Shown here: positions 50,549-59,825 of the stretch, one piece after another
How the letters are laid out: each line of letters starts with the position of its first letter
How positions within the stretch are numbered: the first letter of the stretch is position 1
DNA from: Bacteroidales bacterium
GTDB lineage: Bacteria; Bacteroidota; Bacteroidia; Bacteroidales; UBA932
DNA length: 60,663 bases
Assembly (NCBI GenBank): GCA_017617655.1
Contig: JAFZVU010000044.1
Coordinates: forward strand, 1 to 60,663
Reading direction: 5' to 3'
Made by a program: the position numbers and the translations under genes
Notes under the pieces: generated by a model
Told to the model about the DNA's origin: nothing
What the model saw: the letters and a program-made list of their open reading frames with translations, nothing else
Databases searched by the model: none

Positions 50549-53125
50549 TCAGTCGGCAACCTTGCGGCTTACAAGCCATGCTTTCTTGCCGGCAGTCTCG
50601 TAAGTGCCTTTGAAGATTGTGTACTGGCCTTTTACGACAACTTCGTCGCCGACCTCGATCTGCTCGTCACCCTCTTTCCACGGCTGATTGTCGTAGTAGT
50701 AGATGCTGTAGCACTCGAAATCGTTTGCAGTATCAGTGGTAGTTTTCTTGTCTTCGCTTACACCGTAAGCCTTGCCGTCATCTGACATCCAGAAGGTGGC
50801 AGTGCCGTAGTTGGCGCTGAAAGTGTAGAGAATTGAAGAAATCTTACCTTTCACACAAACATCAGGGAATACGGGAGCTTCCTCTCCAGCTTCTTCAGCT
50901 GCAGCTTTGGCTGCCTCGACCATATCGATGAATTTATGGATTCCGGCGTTGTTGAACGGGAATGAAGCATTGCCGACACCATTCTCATCGTTGTAAGCAG
51001 TGTTTACGCTGTATACGTGAGCCTCTTTACTTACAGTCTCTGCAACAGACTCCTTGAAGAAGGTAGTCATACCGTAGACAACAACCTCGTCGCCCACTTC
51101 AACCTGTGCTCCGCCTTCAGCCCAGGGCTGATTGCCGAACCAGTATACGCTGTAGCACTCAAAGTCATGTGAAGGGTCGGTAGTTGACTTCTTATCTTCA
51201 GAAATTCCGTAGTTGTTGCCGTCATCAGAGATCCAGAAAGTACCGGTGCCGTATTTAGCACTGAAGGTATAGAGGACTGCTGAAACCTTACCTTTGATAT
51301 ACACGTTGTCTGTAATCTCCTTGCCGCTGAGAAGCTCAGCTGCAATCTCAGAAGGAGTGTAAGGGTTGGTCAGAGATCCCTTGGGGTCGGGTTCCGGTTC
51401 CGGCTCGGGATTGTCGGCAGGCTGGTGAGATACATACCAGGTAGGATCAGCCTCGACGAGATCTTTAAAGGTCTTCTTGGCTGCTACGATGGTGATCAGG
51501 TCGCCTTCCTTGACACCGAGGGTTCCGAACTTCTTGGCCTCGCCGTTGAGACCGGTCTTGACGCCGTATACATATACAGCTCCGGTTTCGTCAACGAGGT
51601 CGAAGTTACCGTAGGTCTCGAGGTCGAATTTCTTCTTCACACCTTCAGGGGTTTCGCCTGAGCCATCGGTAACCACACCGCTGATGCGGTAGAATACGTC
51701 TGCTGCATCCTCAGCTGCGAGGAACTGCTCTACGGTAACGGCCTCTACATGATAGTAGTCATCAACATAACCCAGGATCTGAGGATTGCCGTTGAAAGAG
51801 GTCTTGCAACCGATGATAGTAACGACGTCGCCCTCATGAAGGATAGCTGACAGGTCGGTAGATCCGCCCGGTTCGGCTGCGATGTTGTATCCATAGATTT
51901 CGCCTGAGAAGTCTTTGATGTTGAAACGTCCCTTAGCCAGGTTGTTGACGCTTGAGATGTAACCTTCTACGCGGTACAGCTTGTCAGGGTTGTCTTCAGC
52001 TAACAGTACTTCACCAACGGTGGCCGGAGTGATGGCACCCATCTGGCTTACACTAACGGTGGAAGTATAAGTCTCACCCTTGTAAACAGTGCTGAAAGCG
52101 ATGTCTGCAGAACGGTTGTTGCCGGTGTTCTCAGCAACACTTACGATAACGGTAGTGGTATCAGCTTCGATAGATGAAACTACTACGCCGAGCCAGTCCT
52201 GTGCATCGATAGGAATTTCGAACTCGAGGCCGTCGCCGAGGCAGAGGAAGCTGGTAGTGAAAGCTCCGCCGCCCTGAGGCATGTCAACCTTGTCGTCAGT
52301 CTTGAGCACGAGAGGCTCAACCGGAGGTTCGCCCATCTCGATGAGGCAAGGCAGGAGGCCGCCGCTCTGAGGAGCGTCGTATACGCCGGCTGATGAATAA
52401 CCGGTGCTGAACTGCATCCACTTGTCGTTAGAGGCGTTGACAATGTAGAATTCCTGGTCGCCGGTCTGCTCTACTGTCCAGACAGCGCCTTCGGCAGGCT
52501 TCTCGGCTGCAACATTGCAGCTGGTGTATGTGCCGGTCATGTAGTAATACTTGCCAGATGCATCCTGAATTGTGAAACCGCCGTCAACTTTCTTGAATGT
52601 GAAAGCATTGGCAGCGGTACTTGTCAGGTCGGGGTATGTACCTTTGGCTTCGACTGAATACAGGTAGCCGTATGAGCTGCCGTCAGGAACGGGAGTCAGT
52701 GAAATCCATTTTCCATCCCAGTTGAACATGATCCAGTAGTCGCCTTCCTTGAACTCGTCGTATTTAGGTTTGAGAGACGGGTCGCCGGGCTGAGCCACTT
52801 TGATATACTGGGTTTCGTCACCGCAGGTAATCTTGAGCTCTACTGAACGGTCCTTTGCAGAAGCGCCTGCAGAGAAAGAAACGGTAGCCTTGCCGGCTCC
52901 GCCGCTGGTGGGGTTGACAGTAAGCCAGTCGGCATCGAAAGCTTCGAATGCCCAGGCTCCTGTGGTTGTAACATCGATGGTCGCGCTGCCGCCGTTCATC
53001 TCAATCTCAACCATAGACTTATTTACCTGAATATTGTTGAGTTTCAGGATTTCTTCAGCAGTACACCCTGTAAGAAGGGTTACGAAAACTAATGCTGCCG
53101 AGAGTAAGAAATATCTTGTTTTCAT
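50549..53125 (-). CDS. Lipoprotein with BACON and repeated DUF5689/OB-fold domains
   Basis: This 858-aa protein has a lipoprotein signal (LLTGCTAEE). A BACON domain (about 35-115), a beta-trefoil-like part with ligand-binding appearance (about 125-270), another BACON-like domain (about 280-365) and four OB-like units follow. The last two units are clear duplicates (VSAVLYTFSAKYGTGTFWIS and ISSILYTFSANYGTATFWMS). A proline-rich linker (PEPEPEPDP) separates them from the rest. It starts 15 bases after the TonB receptor, so it is probably its surface partner, in the place a SusD would have. Binding of nucleic acid by the OB units is inference. Confidence 0.8.
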   Translation of the reverse strand: MKTRYFLLSAALVFVTLLTGCTAEEILKLNNIQVNKSMVEIEMNGGSATIDVTTTGAWAFEAFDADWLTVNPTSGGAGKATVSFSAGASAKDRSVELKITCGDETQYIKVAQPGDPSLKPKYDEFKEGDYWIMFNWDGKWISLTPVPDGSSYGYLYSVEAKGTYPDLTSTAANAFTFKKVDGGFTIQDASGKYYYMTGTYTSCNVAAEKPAEGAVWTVEQTGDQEFYIVNASNDKWMQFSTGYSSAGVYDAPQSGGLLPCLIEMGEPPVEPLVLKTDDKVDMPQGGGAFTTSFLCLGDGLEFEIPIDAQDWLGVVVSSIEADTTTVIVSVAENTGNNRSADIAFSTVYKGETYTSTVSVSQMGAITPATVGEVLLAEDNPDKLYRVEGYISSVNNLAKGRFNIKDFSGEIYGYNIAAEPGGSTDLSAILHEGDVVTIIGCKTSFNGNPQILGYVDDYYHVEAVTVEQFLAAEDAADVFYRISGVVTDGSGETPEGVKKKFDLETYGNFDLVDETGAVYVYGVKTGLNGEAKKFGTLGVKEGDLITIVAAKKTFKDLVEADPTWYVSHQPADNPEPEPEPDPKGSLTNPYTPSEIAAELLSGKEITDNVYIKGKVSAVLYTFSAKYGTGTFWISDDGNNYGISEDKKSTTDPSHDFECYSVYWFGNQPWAEGGAQVEVGDEVVVYGMTTFFKESVAETVSKEAHVYSVNTAYNDENGVGNASFPFNNAGIHKFIDMVEAAKAAAEEAGEEAPVFPDVCVKGKISSILYTFSANYGTATFWMSDDGKAYGVSEDKKTTTDTANDFECYSIYYYDNQPWKEGDEQIEVGDEVVVKGQYTIFKGTYETAGKKAWLVSRKVAD

Positions 53126-53140
53126 CTTAGTTGAGCATTA

Positions 53141-56100
53141 TTAGTTGAACAAATATTTGACACCGATCTGTGCAGACCAAACCTGGCCGATACCAACGCT
53201 GGGTGTCCAGATATCGATGTCAGCGTTAACTGCAGGAATCGTAGAAATTACAGGGATACCGTCAGCACCGATGCTGTCCACTTTGAGGATACGGCCGCTC
53301 TTGAGCTCGGGGTTCATATACTTGCTTACTCCCCAGTTGCTGTTGAAGAGGTTGAGCAGATTGTGGATGTCGAGGTTGAGCTGGAGGGTATTCTTGGTGT
53401 TGCCTACGCGTACTGTGAAGTCGTGTGCGTAGTGGAAGTCGAGGCGATGTACCCAGGGAGTGTATACGCTGTAGGCCTCGGCGTACTGACCCATGTGCTT
53501 AGACAGATACGGATCCTTGCGGGCGTATGCGAAGAAGCGGTTGGCGTCGTCGGCAGATACGAATTTCACCTGACCTTCCTTATAGTCGGTCTCGGTCGGG
53601 ATGTAGATTGCATCGTAGTTGTAGTTGTCGCCGTTGAGGTCGTTTGCATACATGTAAGAGTAGTTGCTGCCACCGCGCCATGCCTCATAGAAGAAGCTGT
53701 AGTGGTTGTTGCTGCGGTCGTTGTAAGTGAGGTTCACGTAGTAACGGTCAGGAGTAACATACTCTGAATTGTGAAGCACGGGGTTGTTCGGGCCGCTGAT
53801 TGAAGGAATGTAGGTGAATGCTGAAGTAGCGTCGCTACCAGGCATACCGGTGAGTTCCTTTGAAATGGTGTGGGTGTAAGCGGCAGTAATGTTCAGACCC
53901 TCGACCGGAGTGGTGTTGATCTGGAAGCTACCGATGAAACCGTAACCCTTGCTGGTGTTCTGCAGGAAATATGCAGAAGTCTTGGTGTAAGTGTAGTCAG
54001 ACGGGAAGATGAGGCGGTTGTCAGCACCGTTGAGGCGTGAGAAACCGTTGACGGGCTTCATGTTGAGGTCCTGGATGTAGACTGCATTGACGTTCTTGTT
54101 GAAGATACCCTCGGCAGTGATGCTGAACGGGAATGAGAACGGCAGATTGTAGTCGATAGCGAGAGATGTCTTCCAGATCTGCGGCATCTTGAACTTCGGG
54201 TCTACGGCTGCGAAGCTTGAACCGACGGTACCCTTGTCAGGAGTGATGGTGAGCGGGTACTTCTCAGGATCGAGGCTGTTCAAATATTTGAGGAGCTCAT
54301 CCTTGTCGGTGATAAACTTGCCTTCGAAAGCCTGGAGGATGGCAAGGTCAGAAGCTTTTTCATTGATCTGACCGTCTTTGTACTTGGTGGTTGCAGATGT
54401 TACGTTCTGGTACATCGATGAGTTAGAAGGCATGTTGGTGAAGAACACGAGGGGAAGACGGCCTGTGAACAGACCGGTACCGCCACGGAACTTGAGGTCA
54501 CCGTTGCCGAGCACGTCGTATGTGAAACCGATACGGGGAGAAGCCTGGAGCTTCGGAGTGGGCCATGTGCCTGTATCTACGTGATATCCGTTGTAGTCGA
54601 TATTGTAGATGGCGTTGTTGCGGATCACATCCTGGTTGTCATAGATGATGGTCTCGAGACGGAGGCCAGCAGTGAGTTTCAGTTTTGAAGTGGGGTTCCA
54701 CTCGTCCTGAGCGTAGATGGCTGCCTTGTGATAACGTACGCGGGCGCCGGGAGCCTCTGTTCCGTCATAACCGTAAGTGAGGGCGACGGTCTCGGGAGCT
54801 GCCTTGTTGAGGAAGTCGTCCAGAGAGTTGTAGCGGTAGTAACCGGTACCGTTACGCATGTACACGTTGTCCACCATCTGGTAGTCGTAGCTGACACCTG
54901 CCATCAGTTTGTGATACCCGAAGTAGTAGGTTACGTCGTCCTTGGCAGTGATGCTGCGGTTGTGGTAACCGTTGTGCCATGTGAAGAGCTCGTAGCCGAC
55001 TGACATGTAAGGAGTGATGGTGCCGGTGCCGTCGAGGATGTCCACGAACGGGAACGGTTCAGACGGTGAGCCACGCCTTGTGTCGAGGATTGAATAGGTG
55101 ACGAGCAGCTGGTTTGACAGGTTGTTGCTGAAACGGCTGTTCAAGTCGAACGAGAAGGTGTTGGCCACGTTATCAGATGAATAAACTGAATTTGAGAAGG
55201 CCATTGAATACTGCGACAGACGGGCGAAGGTAGTACGCTGACCGCAGTTTGAAGAAGAGGCGTTGGTAGGAGTCCAGGCCCTGTTCAAAGTGTAGTTGTA
55301 GCGGACTGCGAGGTGGTGCTTGTCGCTGATGTTCCAGTCCAGACGGGCAAGGGCCTTGGTGTCTCCTTCCTGACCTGAAAAGTCATTATAAGAACCGGGA
55401 TCGTAGCCATAGCCCTCAACATACTTCTTAACCCTCTCCATGTCGGCTACAGTAGTGCGGGAAATGTTCTGGTCGGGAACTGCAACACCGTCGGTAGAAG
55501 GACGCCATGAAGTAATCTGGGTAGGGGTGGTAGCTTTCTCGAAGTTTACGAAGAAGAAGAGTTTGTTCTTGATGATCGGGCCGCCGAGGGTGAAACCGTA
55601 AGTGGTGTTGCGGTCGCGGTCGCGGGCCGTGGCGATGGTCTCGCCGGCTGCCACGTCACCACGCATGTTCTCGTTGCGGTGGTAGATGTAGGCGCTTCCC
55701 TTGAAGGTGTTGGTACCTGACTTGGTGATAGCGTTGACTGCACCTCCGATGAAGTTGGTCTGACGGACATCATAAGGAGAAACCACGATCTGCATCTCTT
55801 CGATGGCGTCGATTGAGATAGGGTTGCCGCCGCCGGGGAGTGCTGATGAAAGACCGAAGTTGTTGTTGAAGCTGGCACCGTCGACCGTGAAGCTAGAAGT
55901 ACGGCCGTCGCTTCCGGCAATCCTCATACCTGCGCCACCGTAAGGAGAAGCTTTGGTAACGTCAGTGATGCTTCTGTTAACGTTAGGAAGTGCGACCAGC
56001 TGGTCGTTGTTGATGTTGGTTGCAGCACCTGTCTTCTCGGTAGCGAACTTTGAAGAAGCTGTTGCGATAACCACAGACTCGCCGAGGGTCAGGCTCTCTT

Positions 56101-56434
56101 CTTTCAGAGTAGCGTTGAGACTGTAAGTCTCGGCAAGCTGAAGGGTGATGTCTGTGTATGTGGCGGTCTGATAACCGAGGCTGGAAACCTCTACAGAGTA
56201 AGGACCGCCGGGACGCATACCGTTGATGGTGAAACGACCCTGAGCGTTCGTTGCTGCCCCATAAACAGTTCCCGAAGGCACGTGGGTTGCGACGACGCCG
56301 GCGCCGATGACGGGCAGGCCTATTTCGTCAACCACCATACCACCGAGAGATGAATTGGTCACCTGCGCAAAGGCGGACACTGTCACAAACAGGGCTGCCA
56401 ATGATGCAAGCAAGCATTTAAAAGCTTTTTTCAT
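53141..56434 (-). CDS. Oar-like TonB-dependent receptor
   Basis: This 1097-aa protein has a signal peptide (TVSAFAQ). An N-terminal carboxypeptidase-regulatory-like domain (about 25-105, SLGGMVVDEIGLPVIGAGVV) is followed by a plug (about 115-240, TFKGSAYIYHRNE region) and a large barrel ending QIGVKYLFN. The plug has the Oar-type pattern (NRSITDVTKASPYGGAGMRI, SIDAIEEMQIVVSPYDVRQT). Such receptors import large or unusual substrates across the outer membrane. No SusD gene follows; instead a BACON/OB lipoprotein and a nuclease do. Confidence 0.9.
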   Translation of the reverse strand: MKKAFKCLLASLAALFVTVSAFAQVTNSSLGGMVVDEIGLPVIGAGVVATHVPSGTVYGAATNAQGRFTINGMRPGGPYSVEVSSLGYQTATYTDITLQLAETYSLNATLKEESLTLGESVVIATASSKFATEKTGAATNINNDQLVALPNVNRSITDVTKASPYGGAGMRIAGSDGRTSSFTVDGASFNNNFGLSSALPGGGNPISIDAIEEMQIVVSPYDVRQTNFIGGAVNAITKSGTNTFKGSAYIYHRNENMRGDVAAGETIATARDRDRNTTYGFTLGGPIIKNKLFFFVNFEKATTPTQITSWRPSTDGVAVPDQNISRTTVADMERVKKYVEGYGYDPGSYNDFSGQEGDTKALARLDWNISDKHHLAVRYNYTLNRAWTPTNASSSNCGQRTTFARLSQYSMAFSNSVYSSDNVANTFSFDLNSRFSNNLSNQLLVTYSILDTRRGSPSEPFPFVDILDGTGTITPYMSVGYELFTWHNGYHNRSITAKDDVTYYFGYHKLMAGVSYDYQMVDNVYMRNGTGYYRYNSLDDFLNKAAPETVALTYGYDGTEAPGARVRYHKAAIYAQDEWNPTSKLKLTAGLRLETIIYDNQDVIRNNAIYNIDYNGYHVDTGTWPTPKLQASPRIGFTYDVLGNGDLKFRGGTGLFTGRLPLVFFTNMPSNSSMYQNVTSATTKYKDGQINEKASDLAILQAFEGKFITDKDELLKYLNSLDPEKYPLTITPDKGTVGSSFAAVDPKFKMPQIWKTSLAIDYNLPFSFPFSITAEGIFNKNVNAVYIQDLNMKPVNGFSRLNGADNRLIFPSDYTYTKTSAYFLQNTSKGYGFIGSFQINTTPVEGLNITAAYTHTISKELTGMPGSDATSAFTYIPSISGPNNPVLHNSEYVTPDRYYVNLTYNDRSNNHYSFFYEAWRGGSNYSYMYANDLNGDNYNYDAIYIPTETDYKEGQVKFVSADDANRFFAYARKDPYLSKHMGQYAEAYSVYTPWVHRLDFHYAHDFTVRVGNTKNTLQLNLDIHNLLNLFNSNWGVSKYMNPELKSGRILKVDSIGADGIPVISTIPAVNADIDIWTPSVGIGQVWSAQIGVKYLFN

Positions 56435-56473
56435 AGGTAGTTATTTAGTTGAAATTTGTTGGTAATTCTGCTC

Positions 56474-56481
56474 CAAAAATA
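56474..56481 (-). promoter_or_regulatory. -7 promoter box of the TonB receptor operon, next to an inverted repeat
   Basis: TATTTTTG on the minus strand fits TAnnTTTG, 40 bases before the ATG. Just upstream, TCAATC (56491-56496) and GATTGA (56500-56505) form a 6-bp inverted repeat with a 3-base centre in the region between -7 and -33, a possible operator. Confidence 0.45.
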
Positions 56482-56573
56482 TAAATATTTTCAATCTTTG
56501 ATTGAACAACAATAAACATGTTATCAACATTCCACCTATATTTTGTAATATTGTAGGAGAAACACCTCAAACC

Positions 56574-57272
56574 ATGAAAAACCTCGTCACCGACACCTTC
56601 GAGACCGCTTCTGGTAAGAAGCTGGAAATCACCTTCATAGTCCATGCAAGTCTGAAGTTCAGATTTGGAGACAGAGTCATCTACGTCGACCCTACTTCAG
56701 TGCTGTTCGATTACAGCGGCTGCGAAAAAGCCGACTTCATCCTCTACACCCACCAGCACGACGACCACTTCGACCTCAGGGCGCTGGATGAGCTTTCAAC
56801 TGAGGACACCACCATCGTCTGCACCAAGACCGTGGCGGCAGCCATCCCCGACAGGGACGACAGGGACATCGAGATAATGGCCAACGGTGATTCGCTCAAT
56901 TTCCGCAAAGGCTTCAGCGTAGAGGCGGTGCCGGCCTACAACTACCTGATGAGGGAGCATTTCCACCCGACGGGCCGCGACAACGGCTACATCCTGACCT
57001 TCGACGGGCTGAAGGTCTACGTTTCCGGCGACACCGAGGACGTGCCTGCTATCCACAGGCTCGCAGGGACCGGCATCGACATCGCCTTCCTGCCCGTTAA
57101 CCAGCCCTTCACGATGACTGTGCGCCAGGCCGTCAATGCCGCCAAGATCATAAAGCCTCGCATCTTCTACCCGTACCATTACGGACAGGTCGAAGAAGTC
57201 ACCGACCTTGCGCAGCTCTGCGCAGATCTTGAAGGTTCCGGAATTGAAGTAAGACTGAGGGAGATGCCTTAG
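56574..57272 (+). CDS. Metallo-beta-lactamase-fold hydrolase (UlaG/YtkL-like)
   Basis: This 232-aa protein, read from ATG 56574, has the MBL motif THQHDDHFD (HxHxDH variant), further ligands in VSGDTEDV, and PYHYGQ at the end. This pattern is typical of the UlaG-like metal-dependent hydrolases that act on small phosphorylated or lactone substrates. No signal peptide, so cytoplasmic. Its stop overlaps the stop of the converging gene by 4 bases. Confidence 0.85.
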   Translation: MKNLVTDTFETASGKKLEITFIVHASLKFRFGDRVIYVDPTSVLFDYSGCEKADFILYTHQHDDHFDLRALDELSTEDTTIVCTKTVAAAIPDRDDRDIEIMANGDSLNFRKGFSVEAVPAYNYLMREHFHPTGRDNGYILTFDGLKVYVSGDTEDVPAIHRLAGTGIDIAFLPVNQPFTMTVRQAVNAAKIIKPRIFYPYHYGQVEEVTDLAQLCADLEGSGIEVRLREMP

Positions 57273-57643
57273 ATTTCGGGCAGGTTTTCATCCCCCGACT
57301 GGACGATCAGCAGCTGTTTCTGGATGGTCTGAGACTGGACCGGTATTGCCGCCTTGCGGACGGCGCCGCTGGTATTTTCTTCTACCGAGATTGTCACTTT
57401 CCTGCCCACTTCGCCCCACTCGGGGTCGAAGATGACCCATTCCACCTGGGCGCTTGCAACGTCGAATTCCCACTGCACGTTGGAGTTGACTGTCAGCGAC
57501 AGCTGCTGCGCAGATTTATTTACCAGCAGAGTGTCCTGGCTCAGGGAGAGCTCCGGCAGGACGTACTTCTCGCAGGAAGCCGCACCGGCAGCCGCTGCTG
57601 CAAGCACTGCTGCAGCCAATATCGCCATCAACACTTTTTTCAT
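57269..57643 (-). CDS. Small BACON-domain lipoprotein
   Basis: This 124-aa protein, read from ATG 57643, has a lipoprotein signal (AAGAASCEKY) and a single BACON-like domain (LSLSQDTLLVNKSAQQLSLT, VEENTSGAVRKAAIPVQSQT). BACON domains often bind glycans or mucin or act as spacers. Divergent from another short BACON-like lipoprotein, so the two may be an old duplication. The stop overlaps that of the MBL-fold gene. Confidence 0.75.
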   Translation of the reverse strand: MKKVLMAILAAAVLAAAAAGAASCEKYVLPELSLSQDTLLVNKSAQQLSLTVNSNVQWEFDVASAQVEWVIFDPEWGEVGRKVTISVEENTSGAVRKAAIPVQSQTIQKQLLIVQSGDENLPEI

Positions 57644-57656
57644 ACGCGGCAGAATT

Positions 57657-57689
57657 TTTGCAAAGATATCATTTAATATCTTAAATTTG
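57657..57689 (+). promoter_or_regulatory. Promoter for the plus-strand BACON lipoprotein
   Basis: TTTG (57657-57660) and TAAATTTG (57682-57689) fit the -33/-7 elements with 21 bases between. The GTG start lies 25 bases downstream. Confidence 0.55.
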
Positions 57690-57714
57690 CCCAACCGATT
57701 CAAACAATATCGCA

Positions 57715-58071
57715 GTGAGATTCAAACGTTTCTTCGCATTTGCCATCATGGCCGCAGCGCTCATTCTGAGCTCCTGCGAAGATTATAGTGTCGGCACAAA
57801 CATCTATCCTGCCCTGGCTGAAATAGGCCCCGAGGGAGGGCAGGCCACCACCACTTTCGTCTCGAACGCCACCTGGACTGCCACCACCGAAGACGAGGGG
57901 ATCTCCTTCACCCCCGACTCAGGCATCGCCGGCACATGGACGGTCACAGTCACAGTGCCCCCTTCGACTCTTGATGTCGAAAGGACCTTCAAGGTTAAGC
58001 TTCAGGCAAAGTACGAAAGTTCAAATACTTCTACCAGGTACTTCACAATTACCCAGCACCCGAAGAGGTAG
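57715..58071 (+). CDS. Small BACON-like lipoprotein
   Basis: This 118-aa protein with a GTG start has a lipoprotein signal (ALILSSCEDY) and one beta-sandwich domain of BACON type (GPEGGQATTTFVSNATWTAT, SNTSTRYFTITQH). Function unknown; likely a surface lipoprotein. It ends 2 bases before the stop of the converging metK gene. Confidence 0.7.
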   Translation: MRFKRFFAFAIMAAALILSSCEDYSVGTNIYPALAEIGPEGGQATTTFVSNATWTATTEDEGISFTPDSGIAGTWTVTVTVPPSTLDVERTFKVKLQAKYESSNTSTRYFTITQHPKR

Positions 58072-58073
58072 TC

Positions 58074-59330
58074 TTACAGAAGGCTTTTGCAGAGCTCCAC
58101 GCTGTCGAGCAGCTCCCAGCCGAAGAATTGAAGTTCTTCGGTTATTTTTTTGCCGCCGCGGACCAGCTCCACAGGGGCTTTGTAGGGAGTGCGCCCGAAG
58201 TGGCCGTATGCCGCCGTGGGCTCGAAGATGGGATTGCGCAGGCCGAACTTGGCGATGATGGCTGCCGGACGGAGGTCGAACATGCTGCCGATGCGCTGCG
58301 CCAGCTCGCTGTCGTCAAGGCTGGAGTGGCTCTTGCCGAAGGTGTTCACGAAGATGCTCACCGGTTCTGCGATGCCGATTGCGTATGACAACTGCACGAG
58401 GATTTCGTCGGCCACACCTGCCGCCACCATGTTCTTGGCGATGTACCTGGCTGCGTATGCGGCGCTGCGGTCAACCTTGCTGGCGTCCTTGCCGCTGAAG
58501 GCTCCGCCGCCGTGGGCTCCGCGTCCGCCGTAGGTATCAACTACGATCTTGCGGCCGGTACGACCGGTGTCGCCGGGAGGGCCGCCGATGACGAATTTGC
58601 CGGTGGGGTTGACATGGAGAATGAGCTTGTCGTCGAAGAGGGCTGCGACTTTCGGCCCCATGGTCTCCTTCAGGCGGGGGATGAGGATGTTCTTCACATC
58701 TTCGCGGATGCGGCGCTGCATTGCTTTCTCCTCGTCAAACTCGTCATGCTGGGTAGAAAGCACGAAGGTGTGCACGCGCACTGCCTGGCCTTCGGGGCTG
58801 TATTCGATGGTGAACTGGCTCTTGGCGTCCGGGCGCAGATACGGCATCGGGCTCGGATTCTCGCGGCGGATGTCGGCCAGGATCATCAGGGCCTTATGGG
58901 CGAGTGTGAGAGGCAGCGGCATGTAGTCGGCAGTCTCGTTGCAGGCATAGCCGAACATTATGCCCTGGTCGCCGGCGCCCTGCTCGAGAGCGTCTGCCCT
59001 GTTGACTCCCTGCGCTATGTCGGCGCTCTGCTCGTGGATGGCTGAGATCACTGCGCAGCTCTCGGAGTCGAACTTGTATTCGCTCTTGGTGTAGCCGATG
59101 CGGCGGATGACCTCGCGGGCCACTTTCTGGATGTCGACGTATGCGTCGGCTGATGATACTTCACCGCCCAGCACTACCAGGCCGGTGCTTACAAAAGTTT
59201 CGCATGCCACGTGGCTTGCGGGGTCCTGACGCATAAAATCGTCAAGGATGGCGTCTGAAATCTGGTCGGCGACTTTGTCGGGATGTCCTTCGGAAACGGA
59301 CTCGGATGTAAACAGATAGTTTGTTTTCAT
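58074..59330 (-). CDS. metK: S-adenosylmethionine synthetase
   Basis: This 418-aa protein has [20 protein letters not shown] near the start, [16 protein letters not shown], and [19 protein letters not shown]. It makes S-adenosylmethionine from methionine and ATP in the cytoplasm. The leader forms a SAM-II-like riboswitch directly before the start codon, so the enzyme is likely feedback-controlled by its product. Confidence 0.97.
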   Translation of the reverse strand: MKTNYLFTSESVSEGHPDKVADQISDAILDDFMRQDPASHVACETFVSTGLVVLGGEVSSADAYVDIQKVAREVIRRIGYTKSEYKFDSESCAVISAIHEQSADIAQGVNRADALEQGAGDQGIMFGYACNETADYMPLPLTLAHKALMILADIRRENPSPMPYLRPDAKSQFTIEYSPEGQAVRVHTFVLSTQHDEFDEEKAMQRRIREDVKNILIPRLKETMGPKVAALFDDKLILHVNPTGKFVIGGPPGDTGRTGRKIVVDTYGGRGAHGGGAFSGKDASKVDRSAAYAARYIAKNMVAAGVADEILVQLSYAIGIAEPVSIFVNTFGKSHSSLDDSELAQRIGSMFDLRPAAIIAKFGLRNPIFEPTAAYGHFGRTPYKAPVELVRGGKKITEELQFFGWELLDSVELCKSLL

Positions 59331-59381
59331 TTTAGCATTTTTTTAGGTGGAGGTTGCAAGCAGTCAAATCTGTCCTCCTCG
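59331..59381 (-). promoter_or_regulatory. SAM-II-type riboswitch in the metK leader
   Basis: On the minus strand the leader has P1 GGAGG (59374-59378) pairing with CCTCC (59349-59353). The conserved SAM-II-like loop GATTTGACTGCTTGCAA lies between the arms, followed by an A-rich segment and AAATGCTAAAATG. The match is to the SAM-II pattern (GAUUUAAC...UUGCAA...AAAUG..GCUAAAA) as I remember it. The terminal GCTAAA that joins the pseudoknot runs into the metK ATG, so SAM binding would block translation initiation. Identified by eye only; covariance not tested. Confidence 0.78.
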
Positions 59382-59394
59382 TATGTTAGTGGCG

Positions 59395-59424
59395 CGAAGA
59401 TAGTGCATTTTTGCGAAATCGCAA
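59395..59424 (-). promoter_or_regulatory. metK promoter
   Basis: TATCTTCG (59395-59402, one mismatch to TAnnTTTG) and TTG (59422-59424) are 19 bases apart, placing the transcript start just upstream of the riboswitch. Confidence 0.55.
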
Positions 59425-59485
59425 TTATTTTCATCCGGAACACCTCCCGCCCGCCTTGGAGATATGACCTTTCGCCCCCTCTCCC

Positions 59486-59690
59486 GCGCCTACCGGTCCA
59501 GAGCGTGGACCGGAGGGAGCACTTTGCCCCCATTTCTGCGCCTACCGGTCCAGAGCGTGGACCGGAGGGAGCACTTTGTTCTCCATCTGCGCCCATCGTC
59601 CCAACTTCTGGGACGATAGGAGCGTTTTACCCCCTTTTTTGCGCCCATCGTCCCACCGAATGGGACGATAGGAGCACCTGCGTGCCGGGC
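59486..59690. repeat. Array of four hairpin units, 51-52 bp period, with two alternative stem sequences
   Basis: Units begin with GCGCC at 59486, 59538, 59589 and 59641. Units 1 and 2 carry the stem CCGGTCC/GGACCGG around loop AGAGCGT. Units 3 and 4 carry ATCGTCCC/GGGACGAT around different loops. All four share the outer frame (GCGCC..., then AGGAGC or AGGGAGC). The region lies between the metK promoter and the small gene at 59826 and has no credible coding potential. Confidence 0.85.
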
Positions 59691-59739
59691 GGCTGGGAAA
59701 ATGTGCAGAAAAGCGTACCTTTGGGGAAGTGTATCCATC

Positions 59740-59815
59740 GTTTCACGATGTATCTGTAGTTTCACGATGTATCTGTAGTTCGACGATATAGACAAAGTTC
59801 CACTATGTATCCGAA
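59740..59815 (+). repeat. Four tandem 19-bp repeats upstream of a small gene
   Basis: Units start at 59740, 59759, 59778 and 59797 with GTT at each start. The first two (GTTTCACGATGTATCTGTA) are identical and the others diverged. They end 10 bases before the ATG at 59826, where a regulator or ribosome could be affected. Confidence 0.8.
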
Positions 59816-59825
59816 GTTCATAATA

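Noticed and set aside
53141..56434. A standard SusC/SusD polysaccharide utilisation locus
   Set aside because: The receptor is Oar-like and no SusD-type protein follows; neighbouring lipoproteins have BACON/OB and nuclease domains instead.
59486..59815. CRISPR array
   Set aside because: Repeats are palindromic units in direct contact without unique spacers of constant length, and no cas genes are present.
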